This document shows, piece by piece, positions 1-5,246 of a stretch of 6,712 nucleotides of DNA. Location of the stretch: NCBI GenBank assembly GCA_002400675.1, contig NVQY01000212.1:1-6712 (forward strand). The letters are read 5' to 3'. The notes beneath the pieces are model-generated. The model ran no database searches. It was not told where the DNA came from and saw only the letters and a list, made by a program, of their open reading frames with translations. Source of the stretch: Paracoccaceae bacterium (GTDB lineage: Bacteria > Pseudomonadota > Alphaproteobacteria > Rhodobacterales > Rhodobacteraceae). The translations under genes and the position numbers were made by a program. Numbering within the stretch: the stretch's first letter is position 1; each line of letters begins with the position of its first letter.

Positions 1-537
1 TTCCACCGTCGCCGCCGTGCCAACCCCACGCGCCTGCAAATCCACCTGCCGCTGCAACGCCTTGGCCCGCAGCGCCGCCTGTTCGCGCCCCGCCGCCAAC
101 TCGTCCCGCGCCAGATCAAGCGACCGACCCGCGTCGCGCGCCTCGGCCTGCGCGTCCAGAACATCATTCTCGGCCTTTTGCAGCGCCGCCTCGGCATCCG
201 CCGGATCGATCCGCACCAGAATATCGTCGGCCTGCACCACGCCGCCTTCTTCGAAATTCGCCGCCAGCGAAATCACCCGCCCACCGGCAGGCGCGCGGAT
301 TTCCAGCGTCCTGCGGCTTTGAACCTGCCCGAATGCCTGCATCAGCGGCGTTATGCGCTCCAGCTTGGCGGTGGTCACACTGACCGCAAACACCCGTTCA
401 CGCGGCTCTGGCGCGGGGCGTTCATTGCTCATCCGCACCTGCACCGCCGACAGCACGATCTGCCCGGCATAGACCAGCAAGGCCAGCGTCAATGACGCCA
501 GCAACACTCCAACCAGACTTTGCCGCAAGAACCGCAT
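1..537 (-). CDS. RND/HlyD-family efflux periplasmic adaptor, N-terminal part (partial at left edge)
   Basis: Membrane-fusion (periplasmic adaptor) subunit that would link an inner-membrane RND-type pump to an outer-membrane channel. The first 179 residues are present; the gene continues beyond base 1. Residues about 8-32 form one hydrophobic segment (signal anchor, no lipobox Cys seen). Residues about 50-111 form the first barrel/lipoyl half: a stretch starting VSVTTAKLERITP, then IRAPAGGRVISL and a GGVVQADDILVRIDPAD segment, which is the classic biotinyl-lipoyl half motif of HlyD/AcrA proteins. From about residue 114 the sequence is Ala/Glu/Arg/Leu-rich heptad-like (ALQKAENDVLDAQAEARDAG), the first arm of the alpha-helical hairpin, and RGVGTAATVE is the usual turn region. 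The start at 537 has GGAG about 7 nt upstream. The substrate cannot be told from this fragment; the pump genes should lie beyond the left edge. Family assignment is firm, specific function unknown. Confidence 0.9.
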   Translation of the reverse strand, partial: MRFLRQSLVGVLLASLTLALLVYAGQIVLSAVQVRMSNERPAPEPRERVFAVSVTTAKLERITPLMQAFGQVQSRRTLEIRAPAGGRVISLAANFEEGGVVQADDILVRIDPADAEAALQKAENDVLDAQAEARDAGRSLDLARDELAAGREQAALRAKALQRQVDLQARGVGTAATVE

Positions 538-580
538 TCCACTCCGCACCCTTATTGCCAGCCGCCCGTGCGGCGTCGGT

Positions 581-609
581 ATTATGTAGCTTATGTAGTG
601 GGTTTGCAA
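581..609 (-). promoter_or_regulatory. Candidate sigma-70 promoter for the efflux adaptor gene
   Basis: On the minus strand TTGCAA (609-604) and CATAAT (586-581) are separated by exactly 17 bp, a reasonable housekeeping -35/-10 pair (4/6 and 5/6 matches to consensus). It lies about 44 bp upstream of the adaptor start, inside the 144-bp gap after moaB, so the adaptor may be expressed apart from moaB. The -35 is embedded in the perfect palindrome TTTGCAAA (603-610), and the spacer and -10 hold a 9-bp tandem repeat (TTATGTAG at 582-589 and 591-598, plus strand). Both could be operator sequence for a local repressor, but this is inference from position only. Confidence 0.45.
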
Positions 610-655
610 AAAAGGCCAAGCCACAAGGATGTTAACACGCGGGTTTGCGTGCAAA
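603..655. repeat. Paired TTTGC...GCAAA palindromic motifs upstream of efflux adaptor
   Basis: Two similar plus-strand motifs occur 33 bp apart: GGGTTTGCAAAAAAGG around 601-615 and GGGTTTGCGTGCAAAAAACC around 641-660. The cores are TTTGCAAA (603-610, a perfect palindrome) and TTTGC-GT-GCAAA (644-655, an inverted repeat with a 2-bp centre). They sit in the gap between moaB and the adaptor gene, the first on top of the candidate -35 box. They could be binding sites for a transcription factor controlling the pump genes. No factor is encoded in the window, so the role is unproven. Confidence 0.35.
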
Positions 656-671
656 AAACCGCATATAAGTC

Positions 672-694
672 GCGCCGGTGCCTATTTCCGGCGC
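672..694 (-). other. 7-bp GC hairpin spanning the moaB stop codon
   Basis: GCGCCGG (672-678) and CCGGCGC (688-694) form a perfect 7-bp stem with a 9-nt loop that contains the moaB stop codon (684-682). On the moaB transcript a run of six U (658-653) follows only after about 13 nt, so this is not a canonical intrinsic terminator. It may still act as a weak terminator or as a 3' stabilising structure between moaB and the adaptor gene. Confidence 0.3.
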
Positions 695-1224
695 AAATGC
701 TCGTCCAGCCGCGGCATCATCTCGACAAAATTGCAGGGGCGGTGGCGATAATCCAGCTGCGCACTCAGCAATCCGTCCCATGCGTCCTTGCAGGCCCCCG
801 GACTGCCCGGCAAGGCAAACAGATAAGTGCCCCCGGCGACGCCCCCGGTTGCCCGGCTCTGCACCGCGCTGGTGCCGATCTTTTCCATCGAGATCATGGT
901 GAACACGGTGCCAAACGCGTCGATCTCCTTCTCGTAGACATCCCTGTGCGCCTCGACCGTCACATCGCGCCCGGTCAACCCGGTGCCGCCGGTGGAGATA
1001 ATCACGTCGATGCCCTTGTCGGCAATCCACACGCGCAACAGGTCTGCAATCTGATCACGCTCGTCGCGGATAATCTTGCGATCCGCCAGAACATGCCCGT
1101 CCTTCAACAGCCGATCCACCAGAATCTGCCCCGATTTGTCATCCGCCAGCGACCGGCTGTCCGAAACCGTCAGCACGGCAATCTTCACCGGGATAAATTT
1201 CAGGCTTTCATCAATGCGCGCCAT
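682..1224 (-). CDS. moaB: Molybdenum cofactor biosynthesis protein MoaB (MogA/MoaB family)
   Basis: Protein of 180 residues, close to the usual MoaB length of about 170-180. Proteins of this family bind molybdopterin and take part in its adenylylation before molybdenum insertion; in bacteria with a separate MogA the exact role of MoaB is less settled. Visible motifs: VKIAVLTVSDSRS at residues 13-25 (Rossmann-like first strand and loop), VIISTGGTGLTGRDVT at 74-89 (the GGTG molybdopterin-binding signature of the MoCF_biosynth domain), and ALPGSPGACKDAWDGLL at 137-153, typical of the MoaB branch. I chose ATG 1224 because MARIDESLKF begins the conserved domain with the right lead and has AGGAC about 10 nt upstream; a longer reading to about 1470 would run through the neighbouring gene. 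A 57-bp gap separates it from the phosphoesterase stop, and it probably shares that transcript. It is intact and unremarkable in composition. Confidence 0.93.
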   Translation of the reverse strand: MARIDESLKFIPVKIAVLTVSDSRSLADDKSGQILVDRLLKDGHVLADRKIIRDERDQIADLLRVWIADKGIDVIISTGGTGLTGRDVTVEAHRDVYEKEIDAFGTVFTMISMEKIGTSAVQSRATGGVAGGTYLFALPGSPGACKDAWDGLLSAQLDYRHRPCNFVEMMPRLDEHLRRK

Positions 1225-1282
1225 CGCGACCCGTCCTTTTTGTGTTGTTATTTCGTGTTGTAGCCCGACCCGGACCAATCTC

Positions 1283-1882
1283 TCACTGACCCACATCAAA
1301 CCACGTGGCAAACGGCCCCAGATTGACCACTTTGCTACGCCCGACCCTGCCACTTTGCCCCCACGACTCATGAATATGCCCGCACAGCGCCAATTCCGGG
1401 CCAATCCGCCCGATCGCCGCCAATATCGCCTGTGACCCCACCGACACCCCGGCTGATGTCCGATCCACAATCCCCTTGGGCGGCGAATGCGTCACCAGAA
1501 TATCCGCGCCCTCGCACGCGCCCAGCATCGCCTCTGCCTGCGCCTCGGACAGATCACACGACCACGCCCCAAACGGAGTCTCCGGCACACCGTACCCCAA
1601 TCCAAACAGCCGAACCCCGGCAATCTCAACCCCGGTCCCGTGCAGCACATACGCCCCCTCCGGCGCCGCCGCCGCCAACTCCGCATGACTCTCCGCATTG
1701 CCCGGAACCAACACCATCGGCGCAGCAATCCCCTCCAGCAACCCAATCGCCCCGACCAGATCCTGACGCATGTTGCAAAAATCCCCGGCCCCGATCACCA
1801 GATCAGCCGCGCGCGCCGCCGCAACAATCTCTTGCGCCTGACGCGCCGAGTGATGCAGATCGGAAAACGCCAGTATCCTCAC
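1283..1882 (-). CDS. Small metallophosphoesterase (calcineurin-like, Icc-type)
   Basis: Protein of 199 residues starting at GTG 1882. It carries the ordered metal-ligand motifs of calcineurin-like phosphoesterases: FSDLH (residues 6-10, Asp8 and His10), GAGDF (31-35, Asp34), PGNAES (60-65, Asn62), THSPPKG (131-137, His132) and CGHIHES (167-173, His169 and His171). These bind a two-metal centre that hydrolyses phosphomono- or phosphodiesters; the natural substrate is unknown. The usual GN[HD][DE] motif reads GNAE, so the His often acting as general acid is missing, as it is in some small members of the superfamily. The start is set by the motif starting at residue 8 and by the GTGA overlap with the stop of the upstream DNA glycosylase (TGA 1881-1879), which implies translational coupling. 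A longer in-frame reading to about 2011 only shadows the glycosylase gene. Family is secure, specific function open. Confidence 0.9.
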   Translation of the reverse strand: MRILAFSDLHHSARQAQEIVAAARAADLVIGAGDFCNMRQDLVGAIGLLEGIAAPMVLVPGNAESHAELAAAAPEGAYVLHGTGVEIAGVRLFGLGYGVPETPFGAWSCDLSEAQAEAMLGACEGADILVTHSPPKGIVDRTSAGVSVGSQAILAAIGRIGPELALCGHIHESWGQSGRVGRSKVVNLGPFATWFDVGQ

Positions 1883-2655
1883 GCAGACCCACCCAACCTT
1901 GCCTTCAGACTCAGCAAATCCGCCCATGCCTCTCGCTTGGATGCCGGTTTTCGCAACAGATCGACGGGATGAAACATCGGCAACACCGGCTTGCCCAGCG
2001 CCCGCTCCCATGTGCCCCGCAACCGGGTAATCCCGCGCCGCCCCAACACCCCCTGACAGGCAATATTCCCCATCAACACAATGACTTCCGGTTCCGCCAA
2101 CTCTACGTGACGCTTCACAAACGGCATTAACATGGCAATCTCACCCGGCAACGGATCGCGGTTATGCGGCGGGCGCCACGGCAACACGTTGGTAATATAA
2201 ACCGAACCATCCCGCCCCAGATCAATCGCCGCCAGCATCCGGTCCAGCATCTGCCCGGCCCGCCCCACAAAGGGACGCCCCTCGCGATCCTCATCGCGCC
2301 CCGGTGCCTCGCCAATGATCATCACCCGCGCGCCCGCAACCCCATCGCTGAACACCAGATTTCGCGCGCCCTTCTTCAACTCGCAATGCTCAAACGCCCC
2401 CAATGCCGCGCGCAACGCCTCCAGCGACCCGGCCCCCTTCGCCGCCGCCACAGCCACCGCCACCGGATCAACCTTTTCCACCACCACAGGGGCTACCACA
2501 GGAGCCACAACAGCGGCAGCACCCGGCACCGCCGCAACCTTGCCCTTCAACCCATACCGATCAACCGGCACATCGCCGATCGCCTCAGTCGCGCCCAGCT
2601 CGACCTGCCACTCCAGCATCGCGCGGGCGGCATGATATTCCTCAACCGATTCCAT
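1879..2655 (-). CDS. Uracil-DNA glycosylase, family 4-like, lacking the Fe-S cysteines
   Basis: Protein of 258 residues that should remove uracil from DNA and so start base-excision repair of deaminated cytosine. The N-terminal part (residues 1-40, [20 protein letters not shown]) is an extension typical of alphaproteobacterial homologues. Residues about 41-75 are an Ala/Val/Pro-rich low-complexity linker. The catalytic domain starts near residue 78: motif [21 protein letters not shown] (115-134), the WRPPHNRDP segment (160-168), [12 protein letters not shown] (194-205), and motif [10 protein letters not shown] (227-235). Classical family 4 enzymes bind a 4Fe-4S cluster through four Cys. Here only Cys91 ([11 protein letters not shown]) remains in place: the partner three residues earlier is Phe88, the VKCRPP-type Cys is Trp160 (VLPWRPP), and the fourth, normally before the RPxL segment, falls in the Cys-free AMLMPFV (174-180). 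It probably folds without a cluster. It overlaps the phosphoesterase by 4 nt. No strong ribosome-binding site is visible ahead of 2655; the start is supported by family similarity. Confidence 0.88.
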   Translation of the reverse strand: MESVEEYHAARAMLEWQVELGATEAIGDVPVDRYGLKGKVAAVPGAAAVVAPVVAPVVVEKVDPVAVAVAAAKGAGSLEALRAALGAFEHCELKKGARNLVFSDGVAGARVMIIGEAPGRDEDREGRPFVGRAGQMLDRMLAAIDLGRDGSVYITNVLPWRPPHNRDPLPGEIAMLMPFVKRHVELAEPEVIVLMGNIACQGVLGRRGITRLRGTWERALGKPVLPMFHPVDLLRKPASKREAWADLLSLKARLGGSA

Positions 2656-2700
2656 TCCACCAAACTACCCGCCCGACCACCAAAGCAAAACACCCAACAC

Positions 2701-2734
2701 CTTCTTCTGTTCTTAAATATCCCCGCCGGAGGCC
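2701..2734 (-). repeat. GC-rich intergenic motif (CCTCCGGCGGGGATATTTAA type)
   Basis: Read on the minus strand, the element is a GCCTCCGGCGGGGATATTTA core followed by an A/G-rich tail (AGAACAGAAGAAG). From memory, near-identical CCTCCGGCGGG-nn-TATTT motifs with purine-rich tails recur in intergenic regions of many Rhodobacterales genomes, which would make it a dispersed non-coding element. Only one copy is present here, so the window itself cannot show repetition. It lies in the divergent gap between the glycosylase and pyrB, upstream of the candidate pyrB promoter. Its role is unknown. Confidence 0.4.
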
Positions 2735-2768
2735 CAGAATCTCTTTTCCCACACCCTCAACCCCCACC

Positions 2769-2797
2769 TTGCCCGCCGCATATGCGCTTTCTATAAG
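2769..2797 (+). promoter_or_regulatory. Candidate pyrB operon promoter with a palindrome in the spacer
   Basis: TTGCCC (2769-2774) and TATAAG (2792-2797) are separated by exactly 17 bp, matching sigma-70 consensus at 4/6 and 5/6 positions. Transcription would start near 2804, giving a leader of about 25 nt, too short for an attenuator. The spacer holds the perfect 10-bp palindrome CGCATATGCG (2777-2786), well placed for a repressor or activator. No PyrR-type leader structure is visible, so any pyrimidine control at this promoter would have to act on initiation. Prediction from sequence only. Confidence 0.5.
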
Positions 2798-2817
2798 GAA
2801 CCAAGCCCTCAAACCCC

Positions 2818-2821
2818 GGAG
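2818..2821 (+). promoter_or_regulatory. Ribosome-binding site of pyrB
   Basis: GGAG lies 7 nt ahead of ATG 2829, ideal spacing. It decides the pyrB start against the much longer in-frame open reading that extends upstream through the intergenic region and antisense to the glycosylase gene. Confidence 0.75.
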
Positions 2822-2828
2822 CATCCAG

Positions 2829-3773
2829 ATGTCCTTCCCCCACCGCCACCTCCTCGGGATAGAACACCTCAGCCCGCCCGACATCACCACCATCCTCGAT
2901 CTGGCCGAAACTTACGTCACCCTGAACCGGCAATCGGCCAAACACTCCGACGTGCTGGCCGGTCTCACCCAGATCAACATGTTTTTTGAAAACTCCACCC
3001 GCACCCAGGCCAGCTTTGAAATCGCCGGCAAACGCCTTGGTGCGGACGTGATGAACATGGCGATGCAGGCATCTTCGGTGAAAAAGGGCGAAACCCTGAT
3101 CGACACGGCCCTGACCCTGAACGCCATGCACCCCGACCTGCTGGTAGTGCGCCACCCACATTCCGGCGCGGTGGACCTGCTGGCCCAAAAGGTCAACTGC
3201 GCGGTGCTCAACGCCGGGGACGGCCAACACGAACACCCGACGCAGGCGCTGCTTGATGCGCTCACGATCCGGCGGGCCAAGGGGCGCCTGCACCGCCTGT
3301 CGGTGGCGATCTGCGGCGATATCGCCCATTCCCGCGTGGCGCGTTCCAACATCCTGCTGCTGGGCAAAATGGAAAACCGCGTTCGCCTGATCGGCCCGCC
3401 CACCCTGATGCCCTCGGGCATCGCCGATTTTGGCGTCGAAGTATTCGAGGACATGACCGAAGGCCTGAAAGACGTGGACGTGGTGATGATGCTGCGCCTG
3501 CAAAAGGAACGCATGGACGGCGGCTTCATCCCGTCTGAACGGGAATACTACCACCGCTATGGGCTGGACGCTCAAAAACTGAAACTGGCCAAACCGGACG
3601 CCATCGTCATGCATCCCGGACCAATGAACCGTGGCGTGGAAATCGACGGCACGCTGGCCGACGACATCCACCGTTCGGTCATACAGGAACAGGTGGAAAT
3701 GGGCGTGGCGGTGCGCATGGCGGCAATGCAACTGCTGGCCGGAAATCTGGCATCCGCGCGGGCGCTTGCATGA
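2829..3773 (+). CDS. pyrB: Aspartate carbamoyltransferase catalytic chain (PyrB)
   Basis: Cytoplasmic enzyme of 314 residues that joins carbamoyl phosphate and L-aspartate to give N-carbamoyl-L-aspartate, the committed step of pyrimidine synthesis. All key motifs are present: the carbamoyl-phosphate loop [13 protein letters not shown] (residues 52-64), the mobile loop SSVKKGET (82-89, with the catalytic Ser and Lys), HPHSGAVD (109-116), [16 protein letters not shown] (128-143), [12 protein letters not shown] (163-174), the aspartate-loop segment MLRLQKER (221-228) and HPGPMNRG (262-269). Length matches class A/B bacterial catalytic chains of about 310-335. No pyrI regulatory chain follows. 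Instead the operon goes on to three small membrane genes and a dihydroorotase-like protein, which suggests an ATCase that assembles with a DHOase-family partner. Its stop TGA overlaps the next ATG as ATGA. It should be fully active. Confidence 0.97.
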   Translation: MSFPHRHLLGIEHLSPPDITTILDLAETYVTLNRQSAKHSDVLAGLTQINMFFENSTRTQASFEIAGKRLGADVMNMAMQASSVKKGETLIDTALTLNAMHPDLLVVRHPHSGAVDLLAQKVNCAVLNAGDGQHEHPTQALLDALTIRRAKGRLHRLSVAICGDIAHSRVARSNILLLGKMENRVRLIGPPTLMPSGIADFGVEVFEDMTEGLKDVDVVMMLRLQKERMDGGFIPSEREYYHRYGLDAQKLKLAKPDAIVMHPGPMNRGVEIDGTLADDIHRSVIQEQVEMGVAVRMAAMQLLAGNLASARALA

Positions 3774-4285
3774 CCGCCGCACTTACCATCCCTTCCGGCG
3801 AACGTGGAATCCTGCGCCTGTTCTCGCTCGACATGGCCCCCGAACAGGCGCGGTTCCTGACCGAACCGGGGGCGGCGGCGCAAATGCTGGGGACAGATGA
3901 CCTCGACCCGGCGCAGATTGACGTGATCGCGCTTGATGACCTCGCCGAAATCGGCCTGCCGCAATACCTGATTGACGGCTTTTCCATCCCGCCGGACCAG
4001 ATCAACATCGCCACCCTGACCGCCCTCACCGGCCATGTGCTGCTGGTACGCAGCCGCGCCTTCAAGGGCCGCGCCACCACCCTGACCCCGGCCCCGCAAC
4101 TGGCCCTGATCGCCACCCTGACTGAACCCCAAACCAACTGGAACGCCCCCCCCATGCAATCCACCATCTCCCGCAACCGCACCTCGCCGCGTGCCATCCG
4201 CGCCGAAACCCGCCGGCTTGGCTTTGCCCTGTTTGCCGCCACCATGGTGCTGGTCGTGGTCATCGTGTTTATGGTGGCGACATGA
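3770..4285 (+). CDS. Unknown protein with C-terminal membrane anchor, between pyrB and pyrC
   Basis: I do not recognise a named family in this 171-residue protein. Residues 1-125 are soluble-looking and fairly acidic in the first half (a segment [21 protein letters not shown] at 40-60), followed by [15 protein letters not shown] (86-100), which looks like a short beta-rich unit. Residues 126-148 are a Pro/Arg/Thr-rich basic linker, and 150-170 ([19 protein letters not shown]) is one strong transmembrane helix ending at the C-terminus. The basic residues before the helix favour an N-terminus-in, tail-anchored topology, placing the body in the cytoplasm beside PyrB. It starts at ATG 3770 by ATGA overlap with pyrB, with no clear ribosome-binding site, and ends in another ATGA overlap with the next gene, so its translation is probably coupled. 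Its codon use resembles that of its neighbours. The gene looks real because of the coding bias and the precise junctions. A role in pyrimidine synthesis is only inferred from position. Confidence 0.85.
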   Translation: MTAALTIPSGERGILRLFSLDMAPEQARFLTEPGAAAQMLGTDDLDPAQIDVIALDDLAEIGLPQYLIDGFSIPPDQINIATLTALTGHVLLVRSRAFKGRATTLTPAPQLALIATLTEPQTNWNAPPMQSTISRNRTSPRAIRAETRRLGFALFAATMVLVVVIVFMVAT

Positions 4286-4686
4286 CGCAGTTCACCGCCG
4301 ACAAATTCACCCCCGACAAAGGCGCCTACCTGCGCAACCACGCGTGGCTTGCCGCCCTTGGCATGGGCGCGGCGATGGGGTTTTTGTGGCTGATGGGCAA
4401 CCCGGATATCTGGACCGGCGCCCCGGCAGGGCTTTTGGCGATTACCTTGCGCGGCTGGTATCTCTACTCCGAAGAAATGGCCGTGGTCTGGCAAATCAAA
4501 GATGGCACCCTGACCGGCCCGGCAGAACGCAACATCCCGCTGAACCAGATCAAAAATGTGCGCTCCATAGGCAGTTTTGTGCAGGTCGTCACACGAACCG
4601 GCGACAAGCACCTAATCAAATATCAGGCCGACCCGGCGGCCACCATTGCCGTCCTCGACGCCGCCCGGCACAGAGGTTCCCCATGA
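4282..4686 (+). CDS. Small membrane protein with two TM helices and a PH-like domain
   Basis: 134 residues. After a polar N-terminus (1-18), two hydrophobic stretches (about 21-39, AWLAALGMGAAMGFLWLMG, and about 44-62) form a hairpin in the membrane. Residues about 66-128 look like a bacterial PH-like (bPH) domain: VVWQIKDGTLTGPAERNIPLNQIKN gives the usual pattern of a strand, a turn and the IPL..I motif, followed by VQVVTRTGDKHLIKYQADPAATIAVLDAA with a C-terminal helix. In such proteins the PH-like domain faces the cytoplasm; ligands are generally unknown. It begins and ends with ATGA overlaps (with the tail-anchored protein and with the next membrane gene); GGTGG about 4 nt ahead of the start is a weak ribosome-binding site. 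The domain assignment rests on pattern recognition, not on a search. Confidence 0.83.
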   Translation: MTQFTADKFTPDKGAYLRNHAWLAALGMGAAMGFLWLMGNPDIWTGAPAGLLAITLRGWYLYSEEMAVVWQIKDGTLTGPAERNIPLNQIKNVRSIGSFVQVVTRTGDKHLIKYQADPAATIAVLDAARHRGSP

Positions 4687-5246
4687 GCGCCCCAACCGGC
4701 TGGGAAGGCATCCTTGCCCCCGGCGAAAACATCATCTGGCAAGGCCGCCCGGACGGCGCGATTGTCCTGAAACCCCGCAACATCCTGACGGTGATATTTG
4801 GCCTGTTCTTTGCCGGATTCGCGCTGTTCTGGATGGTCATGGCCGCCAGCGCCGGCGGCGGGTTCTGGATGTTCGGCCTGATCCATTTCTCGGTTGGTCT
4901 GATCATCATCTTTGTCGCCGTGTTCGCGGGACCATACCGGCGCCGCAACAGCTGGTACACCCTGACCGACCGGCAGGCGATCATTGCCAGCGACCTGCCG
5001 GTGCTGGGCAAGAAACTCCAATCCTGGCCGATCACCACCACCTCCACGCTGAGCCTGATCCAGGGACCGCCGGACACGGTGGTTTTCGCCGAAAAGACCA
5101 AACGCACCAAGAATGGCAGCCGTCAAATCCCGGTCGGATTTGAACGTATTGAGGACGGCCGCGAAGTGTACCGCATGATGCGCGACATTCAGACCAATGC
5201 CGCCGCCCGCGACCTGCTGGCCGCCAAAAAGGATGACGCGACATGA
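4683..5246 (+). CDS. Membrane protein with two TM helices and a PH-like C-terminal domain
   Basis: 187 residues. It opens with GWEGILAPGENIIWQGRPDG (residues 6-25), the 'GE.ILWQGRP' lead-in common to many bacterial PH-domain membrane proteins. Two TM helices follow (about 33-55 and 60-83). After the basic RRR (86-88) comes SWYTLTDRQAIIASDLPVLGKKLQSWPI (90-117), the hallmark 'Y.LT..R.ii' strand pair of bPH domains, then further strands with a charged EKTKRTKNGSRQIP loop (137-150) and a final helix EDGREVYRMMRDIQTNAAARDLLAAKK. The start at 4683 is fixed by the ATGA overlap and by AGAGG 6 nt upstream; the longer open frame reaching back to about 4191 overlaps two real genes and is discarded. The gene ends in an ATGA overlap with pyrC. 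It resembles the preceding protein in layout (TM pair, then PH-like), so the two may be divergent relatives or partners. Function unknown. Automatic pipelines might give it a pyrimidine-related name because of its neighbours; nothing in it resembles ATCase. Confidence 0.85.
   Translation: MSAPTGWEGILAPGENIIWQGRPDGAIVLKPRNILTVIFGLFFAGFALFWMVMAASAGGGFWMFGLIHFSVGLIIIFVAVFAGPYRRRNSWYTLTDRQAIIASDLPVLGKKLQSWPITTTSTLSLIQGPPDTVVFAEKTKRTKNGSRQIPVGFERIEDGREVYRMMRDIQTNAAARDLLAAKKDDAT

Noticed and set aside
672..694. Hairpin at the end of moaB as a Rho-independent terminator
   Set aside because: The U-run begins about 13 nt after the stem instead of directly behind it, so it is reported only as a hairpin.
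520..1263. Long plus-strand open frame antisense to moaB
   Set aside because: It lies opposite a clearly identified MoaB and its translation is His/Arg/Gln-rich with no domain; such frames are common in GC-rich DNA.
1432..2130. Plus-strand open frame rich in Pro, Thr and Gln, antisense to the phosphoesterase and glycosylase
   Set aside because: Low-complexity composition reflects the complementary strand of real genes; no ribosome-binding site or recognisable motif.
2782..2796. Five-codon open frame (Met-Arg-Phe-Leu-stop) upstream of pyrB as a leader peptide
   Set aside because: It overlaps the candidate -10 box, so it would lie upstream of the transcription start; no ribosome-binding site.
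2403..2828. Upstream in-frame extension of pyrB
   Set aside because: The extension is Pro/Thr/Arg low-complexity, runs antisense to the glycosylase gene, and crosses the promoter region; GGAG at 7 nt and the PyrB family N-terminus fix the start at 2829.
2757..3782. 1-kb minus-strand open frame antisense to pyrB
   Set aside because: Its translation is a His/Val/Gln-rich shadow of the pyrB codons; PyrB has all catalytic motifs on the plus strand.
3679..4611. Minus-strand open frame antisense to the pyrB end and the small membrane genes
   Set aside because: The plus-strand genes have precise ATGA junctions and membrane-helix patterns; the antisense product shows no coherent domain.
4191..4682. 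Upstream extension of the 187-residue membrane protein
   Set aside because: It would overlap two genes in another frame and encodes a Pro/Arg-rich shadow; ATG 4683 has AGAGG at 6 nt and starts the conserved GE.I.WQGRP segment.
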